Of a stretch of DNA of 64,000 nucleotides, positions 1 to 11,583 are shown one piece after another. The notes beneath the pieces were generated by a model. It had not been told where the DNA came from. It saw nothing but the letters and a program-made list of their open reading frames with translations, and searched no databases. The stretch comes from Auanema rhodensis (Eukaryota; Nematoda; Chromadorea; Rhabditida; Rhabditidae): positions 1,550,001 to 1,614,000 of the forward strand of contig OZ059894.1 of assembly GCA_964057225.1 (NCBI GenBank), in the 5' to 3' direction. Position numbers and translations under genes: made by a program. Within the stretch, counting starts at the first letter, position 1; each line of letters opens with the position of its first letter.

Positions 1-101
1 ATTTAGCAGAAAGTAGATGTTTTTAGATTCCTTTTTTTAAGGCAAAGACGATGGACAATGTTATTCAACGAAAAAATTAATTCTTCAGGGTGAAAATCGA
101 G

Positions 102-123
102 GATATAAGTGTGAACTTATATC
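102..123. repeat. Perfect 9-bp dyad with 4-base loop, in nearly every monomer
   Basis: gatataagt (102-110), loop gtga (111-114) and acttatatc (115-123) form a perfect inverted repeat. It recurs at the same offset in nearly every unit. Some subtypes carry one arm change: aacatatatc (for example units 2458, 2809, 3511, 20009) or gatatatg (units 21062, 22466, 23870, 24923). The two changes would restore pairing if together, but I never see both in one monomer. A second overlapping dyad, atatca-gt-tgatat, lies at 119-132. It could extrude as a small cruciform or fold in a transcript, but function is unknown. Confidence 0.85.
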
Positions 124-274
124 AGTTGATATCTCGGTGCATTTTTAAGCTAGCGCAAATCTGATAACACAGATCGACGCAGCTTGAAAATCCGCATCGA
201 ATGCACTATACTACATTGAGAAACGCTTAATACAAAAATTAGTTATGATCGTTTGAAAAATGATGCATTAGTGT

Positions 275-302
275 ATGTTGAGTTTCCATGTACACTCAAC
301 AT
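275..302. repeat. Dyad with 9-bp arms in the conserved part of the monomer
   Basis: atgttgagt (275-283) and actcaacat (294-302) are perfect inverted repeats separated by ttccatgtac. An alternative, mutually exclusive pairing agtgta (270-275) with tacact (291-296) overlaps it. Units carrying acatagc instead of acattgc (for example 35101, 36505, 43525, 51247) extend the outer stem to 10 bp, because tatgttgagt then pairs with actcaacata. This dyad sits in the least variable part of the monomer, which would fit a bound protein or a structural constraint, but neither is shown here. Confidence 0.8.
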
Positions 303-325
303 TGCTTCCAAAAAAATTTTGACAA

Positions 326-344
326 AAATTTTTTCGAAAAATTT
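326..344. repeat. A/T-tract dyad at the monomer junction
   Basis: aaattttt (326-333), tcg and aaaaattt (337-344) form an 8-bp inverted repeat of pure A/T tracts near the end of the unit. A-type units have caaaaaattt here, giving 9-bp arms around a single C. Units with aaaactttttt (for example 2458-3861 and 12988) break one arm. The alternating A and T tracts, with others at offsets 71-77, 142-146 and 232-240, are of the kind that bend DNA, as is usual in satellites. Much of the subtype variation maps to this stretch and the T-rich part that follows it. Confidence 0.75.
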
Positions 345-1053
345 CAAATCAATTTAGCAGAAAATATATGTTTTTAGATTTCTTTTTTCGAGGCAAAGAC
401 GATGGACAATGTTATTCAACGAAAAAATTAATTCTTCAGGGTGAAAATCGAGGATATAAGTGTGAATTTATATCAGTTGATATCTCGGTGCATTTTTAAG
501 CTAGCGCAAATCTGATAACACAGATCGACGCAGCTTGAAAATCCGCATTGAATGCACTATACTACATTGAGGAACGCTTAATACAAAAATTAGTTATGAT
601 CGTTTGAAAAATGATGCATTAGTGTATGTTGAGTTTCCATGTACACTCAACATTGCTTCCAAAAACATTTTGACAAAAATTTTTTCAAAAAATTTCGATA
701 TAATTTAGCAAAAAGTAGATGTTTTTAGATTCCTTTTTTCAAGGCGAAGACGATGGACAATGTTATTCAACGAAAAAATTAATTCTTCAGGGTGAAAATC
801 GAGGATATAAGTGTGAACTTATATCAGTTGATATCTCGGTGCATTTTTAAACTAGCGCAAATCTGATAACACAGATCGACGCAGCTTAAAAATCCGCATC
901 GAATGCACTATACTACATTGAGAAACGCTTAATACAAAAATTAGTTATGATCGTTTGAAAAATGATGCATTAGTGTATGTTGAGTTTCCATGTACACTCA
1001 ACATTGCTTCCAAAAACATTTTGACAAAAATTTTTTCAAAAAATTTCAAAATA

Positions 1054-2457
1054 ATTTAGCAAAAAGTAGATGTTTTTAGATTCCTTTTTTCAAGGCAAAG
1101 ACGATCGACAATGTTTTTCAACGAAAAAATTAATTCTTCAGGGTGAAAATCGAGGATATAAGTGTGAACTTATATCAGTTGATATCTCGGTGCATTTTCA
1201 AGCTAGCGCAAATCTGATAACACAGATCGACGCAGCTTAAAAATCCGCATCGAATGCACTATACTACATTGAGAAACGCTTAATACAAAAATTAGTTATG
1301 ATCGTTTGAAAAATGATGCATTAGTGTATGTTGAGTTTCCATGTACACTCAACATTGCTTCCAAAAACATTTTGACAAAAATTTTTTCAAAAAATTTCAA
1401 AATAATTTAGCAAAAAGTAGATGTTTTTAGATTCCTTTTTTCAAGGCAAAGACGATGGACAATGTTATTCAACGAAAAAATTAATTCTTCAGGGTGAAAA
1501 TCGAGGATATAAGTGTGAACTTATATCAGTTGATATCTCGGTGCATTTTTAAGCTAGCGCAAATCTGATAACACAGATCGACGCAGCTTAAAAATCCGCA
1601 TCGAATGCACTATACTACATTGAGAAACGCTTAATACAAAAATTAGTTATGATCGTTTGAAAAATGATGCATTAGTGTATGTTGAGTTTCCATGTACACT
1701 CAACATTGCTTCCAAAAACATTTTGACAAAAATTTTTTCAAAAAATTTCAAAATAATTTAGCAAAAAGTAGATGTTTTTAGATTCCTTTTTTCAAGGCAA
1801 AGACGATCGACAATGTTTTTCAACGAAAAAATTAATTCTTCAGGGTGAAAATCGAGGATATAAGTGTGAACTTATATCAGTTGATATCTCGGTGCATTTT
1901 CAAGCTAGCGCAAATCTGATAACACAGATCGACGCAGCTTAAAAATCCGCATCGAATGCACTATACTACATTGAGAAACGCTTAATACAAAAATTAGTTA
2001 TGATCGTTTGAAAAATGATGCATTAGTGTATGTTGAGTTTCCATGTACACTCAACATTGCTTCCAAAAACATTTTGACAAAAATTTTTTCAAAAAATTTC
2101 AAAATAATTTAGCAAAAAGTAGATGTTTTTAGATTCCTTTTTTCAAGGCAAAGACGATGGACAATGTTATTCAACGAAAAAATTAATTCTTCAGGGTGAA
2201 AATCGAGGATATAAGTGTGAACTTATATCAGTTGATATCTCGGTGCATTTTTAAGCTAGCGCAAATCTGATAACACAGATCGACGCAGCTTAAAAATCCG
2301 CACCGAATGCACTATATTACATTGAGAAACGCTTAATACAAAAATTAGTTATGATCGTTTGAAAAATGATGCATTAGTGTATGTTGAGTTTCCATGTACA
2401 CTCAACATTGCTTCCAAAAACATTTTGACAAAAATTTTTTCAAAAAATTTGAAAATA
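1054..2457. repeat. 702-bp dimeric HOR, two copies
   Basis: Units 1054 and 1756 share gacgatCgacaatgtttttc and gcattttCaagc, whereas the alternating units 1405 and 2107 have gacgatGgacaatgttattc and gcattttTaagc. This gives two copies of a two-monomer unit. The unit at 2107 also has gcacCgaatgc and tatattac, which mark a longer-range relationship with the units at 16147 and 19307. Confidence 0.85.
1545..1595. repeat. Large bipartite dyad (stem-loop capable), A-type copy
   Basis: In this A-type monomer atttttaagct (1545-1555) is perfectly complementary to agcttaaaaat (1585-1595). The pairing continues, after one bulged A (1556), as gcg (1557-1559) with cgc (1582-1584). A symmetric 3-by-3 internal loop follows (caa/cga), then an inner stem atctg (1563-1567) with cagat (1574-1578) closed by ataaca. 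The same layout is at offsets 141-191 of almost all units. In G-type units the A after agctt is G, turning one T:A pair into T.G, which still pairs as wobble in RNA. Single-base disruptions occur in some subtypes (ttttcaagct, cttacaaat, ctcaaaaat). The structure is seen in the sequence; any role is inference. Confidence 0.85.
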
Positions 2458-3861
2458 ATTTAGCAAAAAGTAGATGTTTTTAGATTCCTTTTTTCAAGGC
2501 AAAGACGATGGACAATGTTATTCAACGAAAAAATTAATTCTTCAGGGTGAAAATCGAGGATATAAGTGTGAACATATATCAGTTGATATCTCGGTGCATT
2601 TTTAAGCTAGCGCAAATCTGATAACACAGATCGACGCAGCTTAAAAATCCGCATCGAATGCACTACACTACATTGAGAAACGCTTAATACAAAAATTAGT
2701 TATGATCGTTTGAAAAATGATGCATTAGTGTATGTTGAGTTTCCATGTACACTCAACATTGCTTCCAAAAACATTTTGACAAAACTTTTTTCGAAAAATT
2801 TCAAAATAATTTAGCAAAAAGTAGATGTTTTTAGATTCCTTTTTTCAAGGCAAAGACGATGGACAATGTTATTCAACGAAAAAATTAATTCTTCAGGGTG
2901 AAAATCGAGGATATAAGTGTGAACATATATCAGTTGATATCTCGGTGCATTTTTAAGCTAGCGCAAATCTGATAACACAGATCGACGCAGCTTAAAAATC
3001 CGCATCGAATGCACTACACTACATTGAGAAACGCTTAATACAAAAATTAGTTATGATCGTTTGAAAAATGATGCATTAGTGTATGTTGAGTTTCCATGTA
3101 CACTCAACATTGCTTCCAAAAACATTTTGACAAAACTTTTTTCGAAAAATTTCAAAATAATTTAGCAAAAAGTAGATGTTTTTAGATTCCTTTTTTCAAG
3201 GCAAAGACGATGGACAATGTTATTCAACGAAAAAATTAATTCTTCAGGGTGAAAATCGAGGATATAAGTGTGAACTTATATCAGTTGATATCTCGGTGCA
3301 TTTTTAAGCTAGCGCAAATCTGATAACACAGATCGACGCAGCTTAAAAATCCGCATCGAATGCACTACACTACATTGAGAAACGCTTAATACAAAAATTA
3401 GTTATGATCGTTTGAAAAATGATGCATTAGTGTATGTTGAGTTTCCATGTACACTCAACATTGCTTCCAAAAACATTTTGACAAAACTTTTTTCGAAAAA
3501 TTTCAAAATAATTTAGCAAAAAGTAGATGTTTTTAGATTCCTTTTTTCAAGGCAAAGACGATGGACAATGTTATTCAACGAAAAAATTAATTCTTCAGGG
3601 TGAAAATCGAGGATATAAGTGTGAACATATATCAGTTGATATCTCGGTGCATTTTTAAGCTAGCGCAAATCTGATAACACAGATCGACGCAGCTTAAAAA
3701 TCCGCATCGAATGCACTACACTACATTGAGAAACGCTTAATACAAAAATTAGTTATGATCGTTTGAAAAATGATGCATTAGTGTATGTTGAGTTTCCATG
3801 TACACTCAACATTGCTTCCAAAAACATTTTGACAAAACTTTTTTCGAAAAATTTCAAAATA
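2458..3861. repeat. Four near-identical adjacent monomers
   Basis: Units 2458, 2809, 3160 and 3511 share actaCactac and a tail with aaaacttttttcg. Three of them have aacAtatatc and the third (3160) has aacTtatatc. Such close similarity between neighbours indicates recent single-monomer amplification. Confidence 0.8.
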
Positions 3862-4212
3862 ATTTAGCAAAAAGTAGATGTTTTTAGATTCCTTTTTTCA
3901 AGGCAAAGACGATGGACAATGTTATTCAACGAAAAAATTAATTCTTCAGGGTGAAAATCGAGGATATAAGTGTGAACTTATATCAGTTGATATCTCGGTG
4001 CATTTTTAAGCTAGCGCAAATCTGATAACACAGATCGACGCAGCTTAAAAATCCGCATCGAATGCACTATACTACATTGAGAAACGCTTAATACAAAAAT
4101 TAGTTATGATCGTTTGAAAAATGATGCATTAGTGTATGTTGAGTTTCCATGTACACTCAACATTGCTTCCAAAAACATTTTGACAAAAATTTTTTCGAAA
4201 AATTTCAAAATA

Positions 4213-5265
4213 ATTTAGCAAAAAGTAGATGTTTTTAAATTCCTTTTTTCAAGGCAAAGACGATGAACAATGTTTTTCAACGAAAAAATTAATTCTTCAG
4301 GGTGAAAATCGAGGATATAAGTGTGAACTTATATCAGTTGATATCTCGGTGCATTTTTAAGCTAGCGCAAATCTGATAACACGGATCGACGCAGCTTAAA
4401 AATCCGCATCGAATGCACTATACTACATTGAGAAACGCTTAATACAAAAATTAATTATGATCGTTTGAAAAATGATGCATTAGTGTATGTTGAGTTTCCA
4501 TGTACACTCAACATTGCTTCCAAAAACATTTTGACAAAAATTTTTTCGAAAAATTTCAAAATAATTTAGCAAAAAGTAGATGTTTTTAGATTCCTTTTTT
4601 CAAGGCAAAGACGATGGACAATGTTTTTCAACGAAAAAATTAATTCTTCAGGGTGAAAATCGAGGATATAAGTGTGAACTTATATCAGTTGATATCTCGG
4701 TGCATTTTTAAGCTAGCGCAAATCTGATAACACAGATCGACGCAGCTTAAAAATCCGCATTGAATGCACTATACTACATTGAGAAACGCTTTATACAAAA
4801 ATTAGTTATGATCGTTTGAAAAATGATGCATTAGTGTATGTTGAGTTTCCATGTACACTCAACATTGCTTCCAAAAACATTTTGACAAAAATTTTTTCAA
4901 AAAATTTCAGAATAATTTAGCAAAAAGTAGATGTTTTTAGATTCCTTTTTCCAAGGCAAAGACGATGGACAATGTTATTCATCGAAAAAATTAATTCTTC
5001 AGGGTGAAAATCGAGGATATAAGTGTGAACTTATATCAGTTGATATCTCGGTGCATTTTTAAGCTAGCGCAAATCTGATACCACAGATCGACGCAGCTTA
5101 AAAATCCGCATCGAATGCACTATACTACATTGAGAAACGCTTAATACAAAAATTAGTTATGATCGTTTGAAAAATGATGCATTAGTGTATGTTGAGTTTC
5201 CATGTACACTCAACATTGCTTCCAAAAACATTTTGACAAAAATTTTTTCAAAAAATTTCAAAATA
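4213..5265. repeat. Three-monomer block (A-B-C), first occurrence
   Basis: Unit A (4213) has tttttaAattcc, cacGgatcg and ttaAttatg. Unit B (4564) has gcatTgaatgc and gctttatac. Unit C (4915) has tttttCcaagg, attcaTcgaaa and gataCcacag. The same ordered block recurs at 7021-8073, 8425-9477 and 11584-12636. An A-type unit without its B and C partners is at 5968. The recurrence at 8-, 4- and 9-monomer spacings shows a block propagated by exchange rather than a strictly regular HOR. Confidence 0.85.
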
Positions 5266-7020
5266 ATTTAGCAAAAAGTAGATGTTTTTAGATTCCTTTT
5301 TTCAAGGCAAAGACGATGGACAATGTTATTCAACGAAAAAATTAATTCTTCAGGGTGAAAATCGAGGATATAAGTGTGAACTTATATCAGTTGATATCTC
5401 GGTGCATTTTTAAGCTAGCGCAAATCTGATAACACAGATCGACGCAGCTTAAAAATCCGCATCGAATGCACTACACTACATTGAGAAACGCTTAATACAA
5501 AAATTAGTTATGATCGTTTGAAAAATGATGCATTAGTGTATGTTGAGTTTCCATGTACACTCAACATTGCTTCCAAAAACATTTTGACAAAACTTTTTTC
5601 GAAAAATTTCAAAATAATTTAGCAAAAAGTAGATGTTTTTAGATTCCTTTTTTCAAGGCAAAGACGATGGACAATGTTATTCAACGAAAAAATTAATTCT
5701 TCAGGGTGAAAATCGAGGATATAAGTGTGAACTTATATCAGTTGATATCTCGGTGCATTTTTAAGCTAGCGCAAATCTGATAACACAGATCGACGCAGCT
5801 TAAAAATCCGCATCGAATGCACTATACTACATTGAGAAACGCTTAATACAAAAATTAGTTATGATCGTTTGAAAAATGATGCATTAGTGTATGTTGAGTT
5901 TCCATGTACACTCAACATTGCTTCCAAAAACATTTTGACAAAAATTTTTTCGAAAAATTTCAAAATAATTTAGCAAAAAGTAGATGTTTTTAAATTCCTT
6001 TTTTCAAGGCAAAGACGATGGACAATGTTTTTCAACGAAAAAATTAATTCTTCAGGGTGAAAATCGAGGATATAAGTGTGAACTTATATCAGTTGATATC
6101 TCGGTGCATTTTTAAGCTAGCGCAAATCTGATAACACGGATCGACGCAGCTTAAAAATCCGCATCGAATGCACTATACTACATTGAGAAACGCTTAATAC
6201 AAAAATTAATTATGATCGTTTGAAAAATGATGCATTAGTGTATGTTGAGTTTCCATGTACACTCAACATTGCTTCCAAAAACATTTTGACAAAAATTTTT
6301 TCGAAAAATTTCAAAATAATTTAGCAAAAAGTAGATGTTTTTAGATTCCTTTTTTCAAGGCAAAGACGATGGACAATGTTATTCAACGAAAAAATTAATT
6401 CTTCAGGGTGAAAATCGAGGATATAAGTGTGAACTTATATCAGTTGATATCTCGGTGCATTTTTAAGCTAGCGCAAATCTGATAACACAGATCGACGCAG
6501 CTTAAAAATCCGCATCGAATGCACTATACTACATTGAGAAACGCTTAATACAAAAATTAGTTATGATCGTTTGAAAAATGATGCATTAGTGTATGTTGAG
6601 TTTCCATGTACACTCAACATTGCTTCCAAAAACATTTTGACAAAACTTTTTTCGAAAAATTTCAAAATAATTTAGCAAAAAGTAGATGTTTTTAGATTCC
6701 TTTTTTCAAGGCAAAGACGATGGACAATGTTATTCAACGAAAAAATTAATTCTTCAGGGTGAAAATCGAGGATATAAGTGTGAACTTATATCAGTTGATA
6801 TCTCGGTGCATTTTTAAGCTAGCGCAAATCTGATAACACAGATCGACGCAGCTTAAAAATCCGCATCGAATGCACTATACTACATTGAGAAACGCTTAAT
6901 ACAAAAATTAGTTATGATCGTTTGAAAAATGATGCATTAGTGTATGTTGAGTTTCCATGTACACTCAACATTGCTTCCAAAAACATTTTGACAAAAATTT
7001 TTTCGAAAAATTTCAAAATA

Positions 7021-8073
7021 ATTTAGCAAAAAGTAGATGTTTTTAAATTCCTTTTTTCAAGGCAAAGACGATGGACAATGTTTTTCAACGAAAAAATTAA
7101 TTCTTCAGGGTGAAAATCGAGGATATAAGTGTGAACTTATATCAGTTGATATCTCGGTGCATTTTTAAGCTAGCGCAAATCTGATAACACGGATCGACGC
7201 AGCTTAAAAATCCGCATCGAATGCACTATACTACATTGAGAAACGCTTAATACAAAAATTAATTATGATCGTTTGAAAAATGATGCATTAGTGTATGTTG
7301 AGTTTCCATGTACACTCAACATTGCTTCCAAAAACATTTTGACAAAAATTTTTTCGAAAAATTTCAAAATAATTTAGCAAAAAGTAGATGTTTTTAGATT
7401 CCTTTTTTCAAGGCGAAGACGATGGACAATGTTTTTCAACGAAAAAATTAATTCTTCAGGGTGAAAATCGAGGATATAAGTGTGAACTTATATCAGTTGA
7501 TATCTCGGTGCATTTTTAAGCTAGCGCAAATCTGATAACACAGATCGACGCAGCTTAAAAATCCGCATTGAATGCACTATACTACATTGAGAAACGCTTT
7601 ATACAAAAATTAGTTATGATCGTTTGAAAAATGATGCATTAGTGTATGTTGAGTTTCCATGTACACTCAACATTGCTTCCAAAAACATTTTGACAAAAAT
7701 TTTTTCAAAAAATTTCAGAATAATTTAGCAAAAAGTAGATGTTTTTAGATTCCTTTTTCCAAGGCAAAGACGATGGACAATGTTATTCATCGAAAAAATT
7801 AATTCTTCAGGGTGAAAATCGAGGATATAAGTGTGAACTTATATCAGTTGATATCTCGGTGCATTTTAAAGCTAGCGCAAATCTGATACCACAGATCGAC
7901 GCAGCTTAAAAATCCGCATCGAATGCACTATACTACATTGAGAAACGCTTAATACAAAAATTAGTTATGATCGTTTGAAAAATGATGCATTAGTGTATGT
8001 TGAGTTTCCATGTACACTCAACATTGCTTCCAAAAACATTTTGACAAAACTTTTTTCGAAAAATTTCAAAATA
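7021..8073. repeat. Three-monomer block (A-B-C), second occurrence
   Basis: The units at 7021, 7372 and 7723 repeat the A, B and C diagnostics of the block at 4213. The B unit here additionally has caaggcGaagac, a variant shared with the B unit at 8776, so this copy is closer to the third occurrence than to the first. Confidence 0.85.
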
Positions 8074-8424
8074 ATTTAGCAAAAAGTAGATGTTTTTAGA
8101 TTCCTTTTTTCAAGGCAAAGACGATGGACAATGTTATTCAACGAAAAAATTAATTCTTCAGGGTGAAAATCGAGGATATAAGTGTGAACATATATCAGTT
8201 GATATCTCGGTGCATTTTTAAGCTAGCGCAAATCTGATAACACAGATCGACGCAGCTTAAAAATCCGCATCGAATGCACTACACTACATTGAGAAACGCT
8301 TAATACAAAAATTAGTTATGATCGTTTGAAAAATGATGCATTAGTGTATGTTGAGTTTCCATGTACACTCAACATTGCTTCCAAAAACATTTTGACAAAA
8401 ATTTTTTCGAAAAATTTCAAAATA

Positions 8425-9477
8425 ATTTAGCAAAAAGTAGATGTTTTTAAATTCCTTTTTTCAAGGCAAAGACGATGGACAATGTTTTTCAACGAAAAAA
8501 TTAATTCTTCAGGGTGAAAATCGAGGATATAAGTGTGAACTTATATCAGTTGATATCTCGGTGCATTTTTAAGCTAGCGCAAATCTGATAACACGGATCG
8601 ACGCAGCTTAAAAATCCGCATCGAATGCACTATACTACATTGAGAAACGCTTAATACAAAAATTAATTATGATCGTTTGAAAAATGATGCATTAGTGTAT
8701 GTTGAGTTTCCATGTACACTCAACATTGCTTCCAAAAACATTTTGACAAAAATTTTTTCGAAAAATTTCAAAATAATTTAGCAAAAAGTAGATGTTTTTA
8801 GATTCCTTTTTTCAAGGCGAAGACGATGGACAATGTTTTTCAACGAAAAAATTAATTCTTCAGGGTGAAAATCGAGGATATAAGTGTGAACTTATATCAG
8901 TTGATATCTCGGTGCATTTTTAAGCTAGCGCAAATCTGATAACACAGATCGACGCAGCTTAAAAATCCGCATTGAATGCACTATACTACATTGAGAAACG
9001 CTTTATACAAAAATTAGTTATGATCGTTTGAAAAATGATGCATTAGTGTATGTTGAGTTTCCATGTACACTCAACATTGCTTCCAAAAACATTTTGACAA
9101 AAATTTTTTCAAAAAATTTCAGAATAATTTAGCAAAAAGTAGATGTTTTTAGATTCCTTTTTCCAAGGCAAAGACGATGGACAATGTTATTCATCGAAAA
9201 AATTAATTCTTCAGGGTGAAAATCGAGGATATAAGTGTGAACTTATATCAGTTGATATCTCGGTGCATTTTTAAGCTAGCGCAAATCTGATACCACAGAT
9301 CGACGCAGCTTAAAAATCCGCATCGAATGCACTATACTACATTGAGAAACGCTTAATACAAAAATTAGTTATGATCGTTTGAAAAATGATGCATTAGTGT
9401 ATGTTGAGTTTCCATGTACACTCAACATTGCTTCCAAAAACATTTTGACAAAAATGTTTTCGGAAAATTTCAAAATA
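8425..9477. repeat. Three-monomer block (A-B-C), third occurrence
   Basis: The units at 8425, 8776 and 9127 carry the A, B and C variants. The B unit has caaggcGaag, as in the copy at 7372. The C unit ends with aaaatGttttcgGaaaa, a tail also present in the units at 9829 and 14392. Confidence 0.85.
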
Positions 9478-11583
9478 ATTTAGCAAAAAGTAGATGTTTT
9501 TAGATTCCTTTTTTCAAGGCAAAGACGATGGACAATGTTATTCAACGAAAAAATTAATTCTTCAGGGTGAAAATCGAGGATATAAGTGTGAACTTATATC
9601 AGTTGATATCTCGGTGCATTTTTAAGCTAGCGCAAATCTGATAACACAGATCGACGCAGCTTAAAAATCCGCATCGAATGCACTATACTACATTGAGAAA
9701 CGCTTAATACAAAAATTAGTTATGATCGTTTGAAAAATGATGCATTAGTGTATGTTGAGTTTCCATGTACACTCAACATTGCTTCCAAAAACATTTTGAC
9801 AAAAATTTTTTCGAAAAATTTCAAAATAATTTAGCAAAAAGTAGATGTTTTTAGATTCCTTTTTTCAAGGCAAAGACGATGGACAATGTTATTCAACGAA
9901 AAAATTAATTCTTCAGGGTGAAAATCGAGGATATAAGTGTGAACTTATATCAGTTGATATCTCGGTGCATTTTTAAGCTAGCGCAAATCTGATAACACAG
10001 ATCGACGCAGCTTAAAAATCCGCATCGAATGCACTATACTACATTGAGAAACGCTTAATACAAAAATTAGTTATGATCGTTTGAAAAATGATGCATTAGT
10101 GTATGTTGAGTTTCCATGTACACTCAACATTGCTTCCAAAAACATTTTGACAAAAATGTTTTCGGAAAATTTCAAAATAATTTAGCAAAAAGTAGATGTT
10201 TTTAGATTCCTTTTTTCAAGGCAAAGACGATGGACAATGTTATTCAACGAAAAAATTAATTCTTCAGGGTGAAAATCGAGGATATAAGTGTGAACTTATA
10301 TCAGTTGATATCTCGGTGCATTTTTAAGCTAGCGCAAATCTGATAACACAGATCGACGCAGCTTAAAAATCCGCATCGAATGCACTATACTACATTGAGA
10401 AACGCTTAATACAAAAATTAGTTATGATCGTTTGAAAAATGATGCATTAGTGTATGTTGAGTTTCCATGTACACTCAACATTGCTTCCAAAAACATTTTG
10501 ACAAAAATTTTTTCGAAAAATTTCAAAATAATTTAGCAAAAAGTAGATGTTTTTAGATTCCTTTTTTCAAGGCAAAGACGATGGACAATGTTATTCAACG
10601 AAAAAATTAATTCTTCAGGGTGAAAATCGAGGATATAAGTGTGAACTTATATCAGTTGATATCTCGGTGCATTTTTAAGCTAGCGCAAATCTGATAACAC
10701 AGATCGACGCAGCTTAAAAATCCGCATCGAATGCACTATACTACATTGAGAAACGCTTAATACAAAAATTAGTTATGATCGTTTGAAAAATGATGCATTA
10801 GTGTATGTTGAGTTTCCATGTACACTCAACATTGCTTCCAAAAACATTTTGACAAAACTTTTTTCGAAAAATTTCAAAATAATTTAGCAAAAAGTAGATG
10901 TTTTTAGATTCCTTTTTTCAAGGCAAAGACGATGGACAATGTTATTCAACGAAAAAATTAATTCTTCAGGGTGAAAATCGAGGATATAAGTGTGAACTTA
11001 TATCAGTTGATATCTCGGTGCATTTTTAAGCTAGCGCAAATCTGATAACACAGATCGACGCAGCTTAAAAATCCGCATCGAATGCACTACATTACATTGA
11101 GAAACGCTTAATACAAAAATTAGTTATGATCGTTTGAAAAATGATGCATTAGTGTATGTTGAGTTTCCATGTACACTCAACATTGCTTCCAAAAACATTT
11201 TGACGAAAATTTTTTCAAAAAATTTCGATATAATTTAGCAAAAAGTAGATGTTTTTAGATTCCTTTTTTCAAGGCGAAGACGATGGACAATGTTATTCAA
11301 CGAAAAAATTAATTCTTCAGGGTGAAAATCGAGGATATAAGTGTGAACTTATATCAGTTGATATCTCGGTGCATTTTTAAGCTAGCGCAAATCTGATAAC
11401 ACAGATCGACGCAGCTTAAAAATCCGCATCGAATGCACTATACTACATTGAGAAACGCTTAATACAAAAATTAGTTATGATCGTTTGAAAAATGATGCAT
11501 TAGTGTATGTTGAGTTTCCATGTACACTCAACATTGCTTCCAAAAACATTTTGACAAAAATTTTTTCGAAAAATTTCAAAATA

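Larger units (their letters stand above)
1..351 (+). repeat. First monomer, used as the reference unit for offsets
   Basis: This unit fixes the offsets used elsewhere. Offsets 1-50 are a T-rich variable part. Offsets 57-73 hold a weak CENP-B-box-like stretch on the minus strand. Offsets 102-123 are a tight dyad and 128-133 an EcoRV site (gatatc). Offsets 141-191 are the large dyad, which contains an NheI site (gctagc) at 149-154. Offsets 205-230 are a variable part that defines subtypes. Offsets 241-310 are nearly invariant and include an NsiI site (atgcat) at 263-268 and a dyad at 275-302. Offsets 326-344 are an A/T dyad. This copy is of the G type (agcttG at 186) and has an unusual ttttttta before aggc near offset 41-49, shared with the unit starting at 63532. 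The start point is arbitrary, because a tandem repeat has no intrinsic first base. Confidence 0.9.

Noticed and set aside
81-105. RNA polymerase III B-box-like stretch (gggtgaaaatcgagg)
   Set aside because: The match to the B-box consensus is poor, and no A box at suitable spacing is evident.
1-351. Origin of the 351-bp unit from an internal duplication of about 175 bp
   Set aside because: Comparing the two halves by eye shows only short A/T-rich similarities, not a clear ancestral dimer.
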